From: Mycobacterium sp.
GTDB lineage: Bacteria; Actinomycetota; Actinomycetes; Mycobacteriales; Mycobacteriaceae
Assembly (NCBI GenBank): GCA_019246375.1
Contig: JAFAQO010000329.1
Location: 1-5,990 of the forward strand
DNA: 5,990 bases
Direction: 5' to 3'
In this document: piece after piece, positions 5,713 to 5,990 of the stretch
How the letters are laid out: every line of letters begins with the position of its first letter
Numbering within the stretch: the first letter of the stretch is position 1
Program-made: the position numbers and the translations under genes
Notes under the pieces: model-generated
The model's database searches: none
What the model was told of the DNA's origin: nothing
What the model saw: only the letters and a program-made list of their open reading frames with translations

Positions 5713-5990
5713 TGGGACCAGCCGGCGACATTCTGCATCGATACGCGTTGGCAGCCGTCCCAAATGACTTCGTAGCGCGGCATGAAATCCAGCAGTTTCT
5801 CCAACGCGATCGCGCTTTCCATACGGGCCAACGCCGCGCCCAGACAACTGTGGATGCCGTAGCCGAAACCGATGTTTTGCGCTTCGGAGCGGTCGCGGTC
5901 AATATCAAACTTGTCGGCATCGGTGAACGCCTCGGGGTCGCGGTTGGCCGACCCGCCGACCAAAAAGACTGGTTTGCCGGCCGGGATGGT
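5688..5990 (-). CDS. Cytochrome P450, C-terminal part only (gene continues past the window edge)
   Basis: The last 100 residues of a cytochrome P450 monooxygenase, open to the right edge. Visible are TIPAGKPVFLVGGSANRDP (fragment residues 1-19), the strand and loop before the meander, then FDIDRDR (28-34) and the haem-binding loop FGYGIHSCLG (42-51), with Cys49 as the haem thiolate ligand and His47 as in most bacterial P450s. ALARMESAIALEKLL (53-67) is helix L. The full protein would be about 400 residues, a soluble bacterial type taking electrons from ferredoxin or a reductase. The CYP family cannot be assigned from this fragment; substrate recognition regions lie mostly outside it. The gene converges on the reductase and small-protein pair with a 9-nt gap, so it is not in the same operon as its possible reductase. 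Confidence 0.95.
   Translation of the reverse strand, partial: TIPAGKPVFLVGGSANRDPEAFTDADKFDIDRDRSEAQNIGFGYGIHSCLGAALARMESAIALEKLLDFMPRYEVIWDGCQRVSMQNVAGWSHVPVRVLR

Overview
The window is GC-rich, gene-dense DNA from an actinomycete, most probably a mycobacterium or a close relative such as Rhodococcus. The clues are a split acyl-CoA dehydrogenase pair of the kind known from mycobacterial FadE proteins, a KshB/PaaE-like flavin plus 2Fe-2S reductase beside a cytochrome P450, TTG starts, and tightly overlapping genes. The species cannot be fixed from the sequence alone.

Layout. Positions 1-140 hold a possible C-terminal tail of a plus-strand gene (stop at 48-50) and two near-identical hairpin-forming repeats, which lie just downstream of the minus-strand operon and may end its transcription. 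From 4277 down to 141 the minus strand carries a four-gene operon, read in the order acyl-CoA ligase (4277-2868), short acyl-CoA dehydrogenase subunit (2890-1985), second acyl-CoA dehydrogenase subunit (1998-910) and crotonase-fold enoyl-CoA hydratase-like protein (908-141). The first two junctions overlap and the third has a 1-nt gap. Each downstream start has a Shine-Dalgarno sequence inside the 3' end of the previous gene. A 71-bp intergenic region (4278-4348) separates this operon from a divergent plus-strand pair: a flavin/2Fe-2S reductase (4349-5350) and a small dimeric alpha-beta-barrel-like protein (5364-5678). A cytochrome P450 gene, cut by the window edge, converges on this pair from the right (stop at 5688, 9 nt away).

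How the genes work together. The ligase would activate a carboxylic acid to its CoA thioester, the two dehydrogenase subunits would together form one alpha,beta-desaturating flavoenzyme, and the crotonase would act on the unsaturated acyl-CoA or a later intermediate. The P450 could hydroxylate the hydrophobic substrate, and the reductase could supply electrons to it or to an oxygenase outside the window. This resembles steroid side-chain and terpenoid catabolic clusters, but no thiolase, hydroxyacyl-CoA dehydrogenase or regulator gene is visible and the substrate is unknown. The most distinctive regulatory signal is a perfect 7-1-7 palindrome (4300-4314) plus a third half-site (4279-4285) in the divergent promoter region, a likely shared operator. 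The most distinctive protein-level signals are the complementary loss of flavin-site motifs between the two dehydrogenase subunits and the lack of both classical catalytic glutamates in the crotonase. Nothing here proves a wholly new system; it reads as an uncharacterised catabolic gene cluster.
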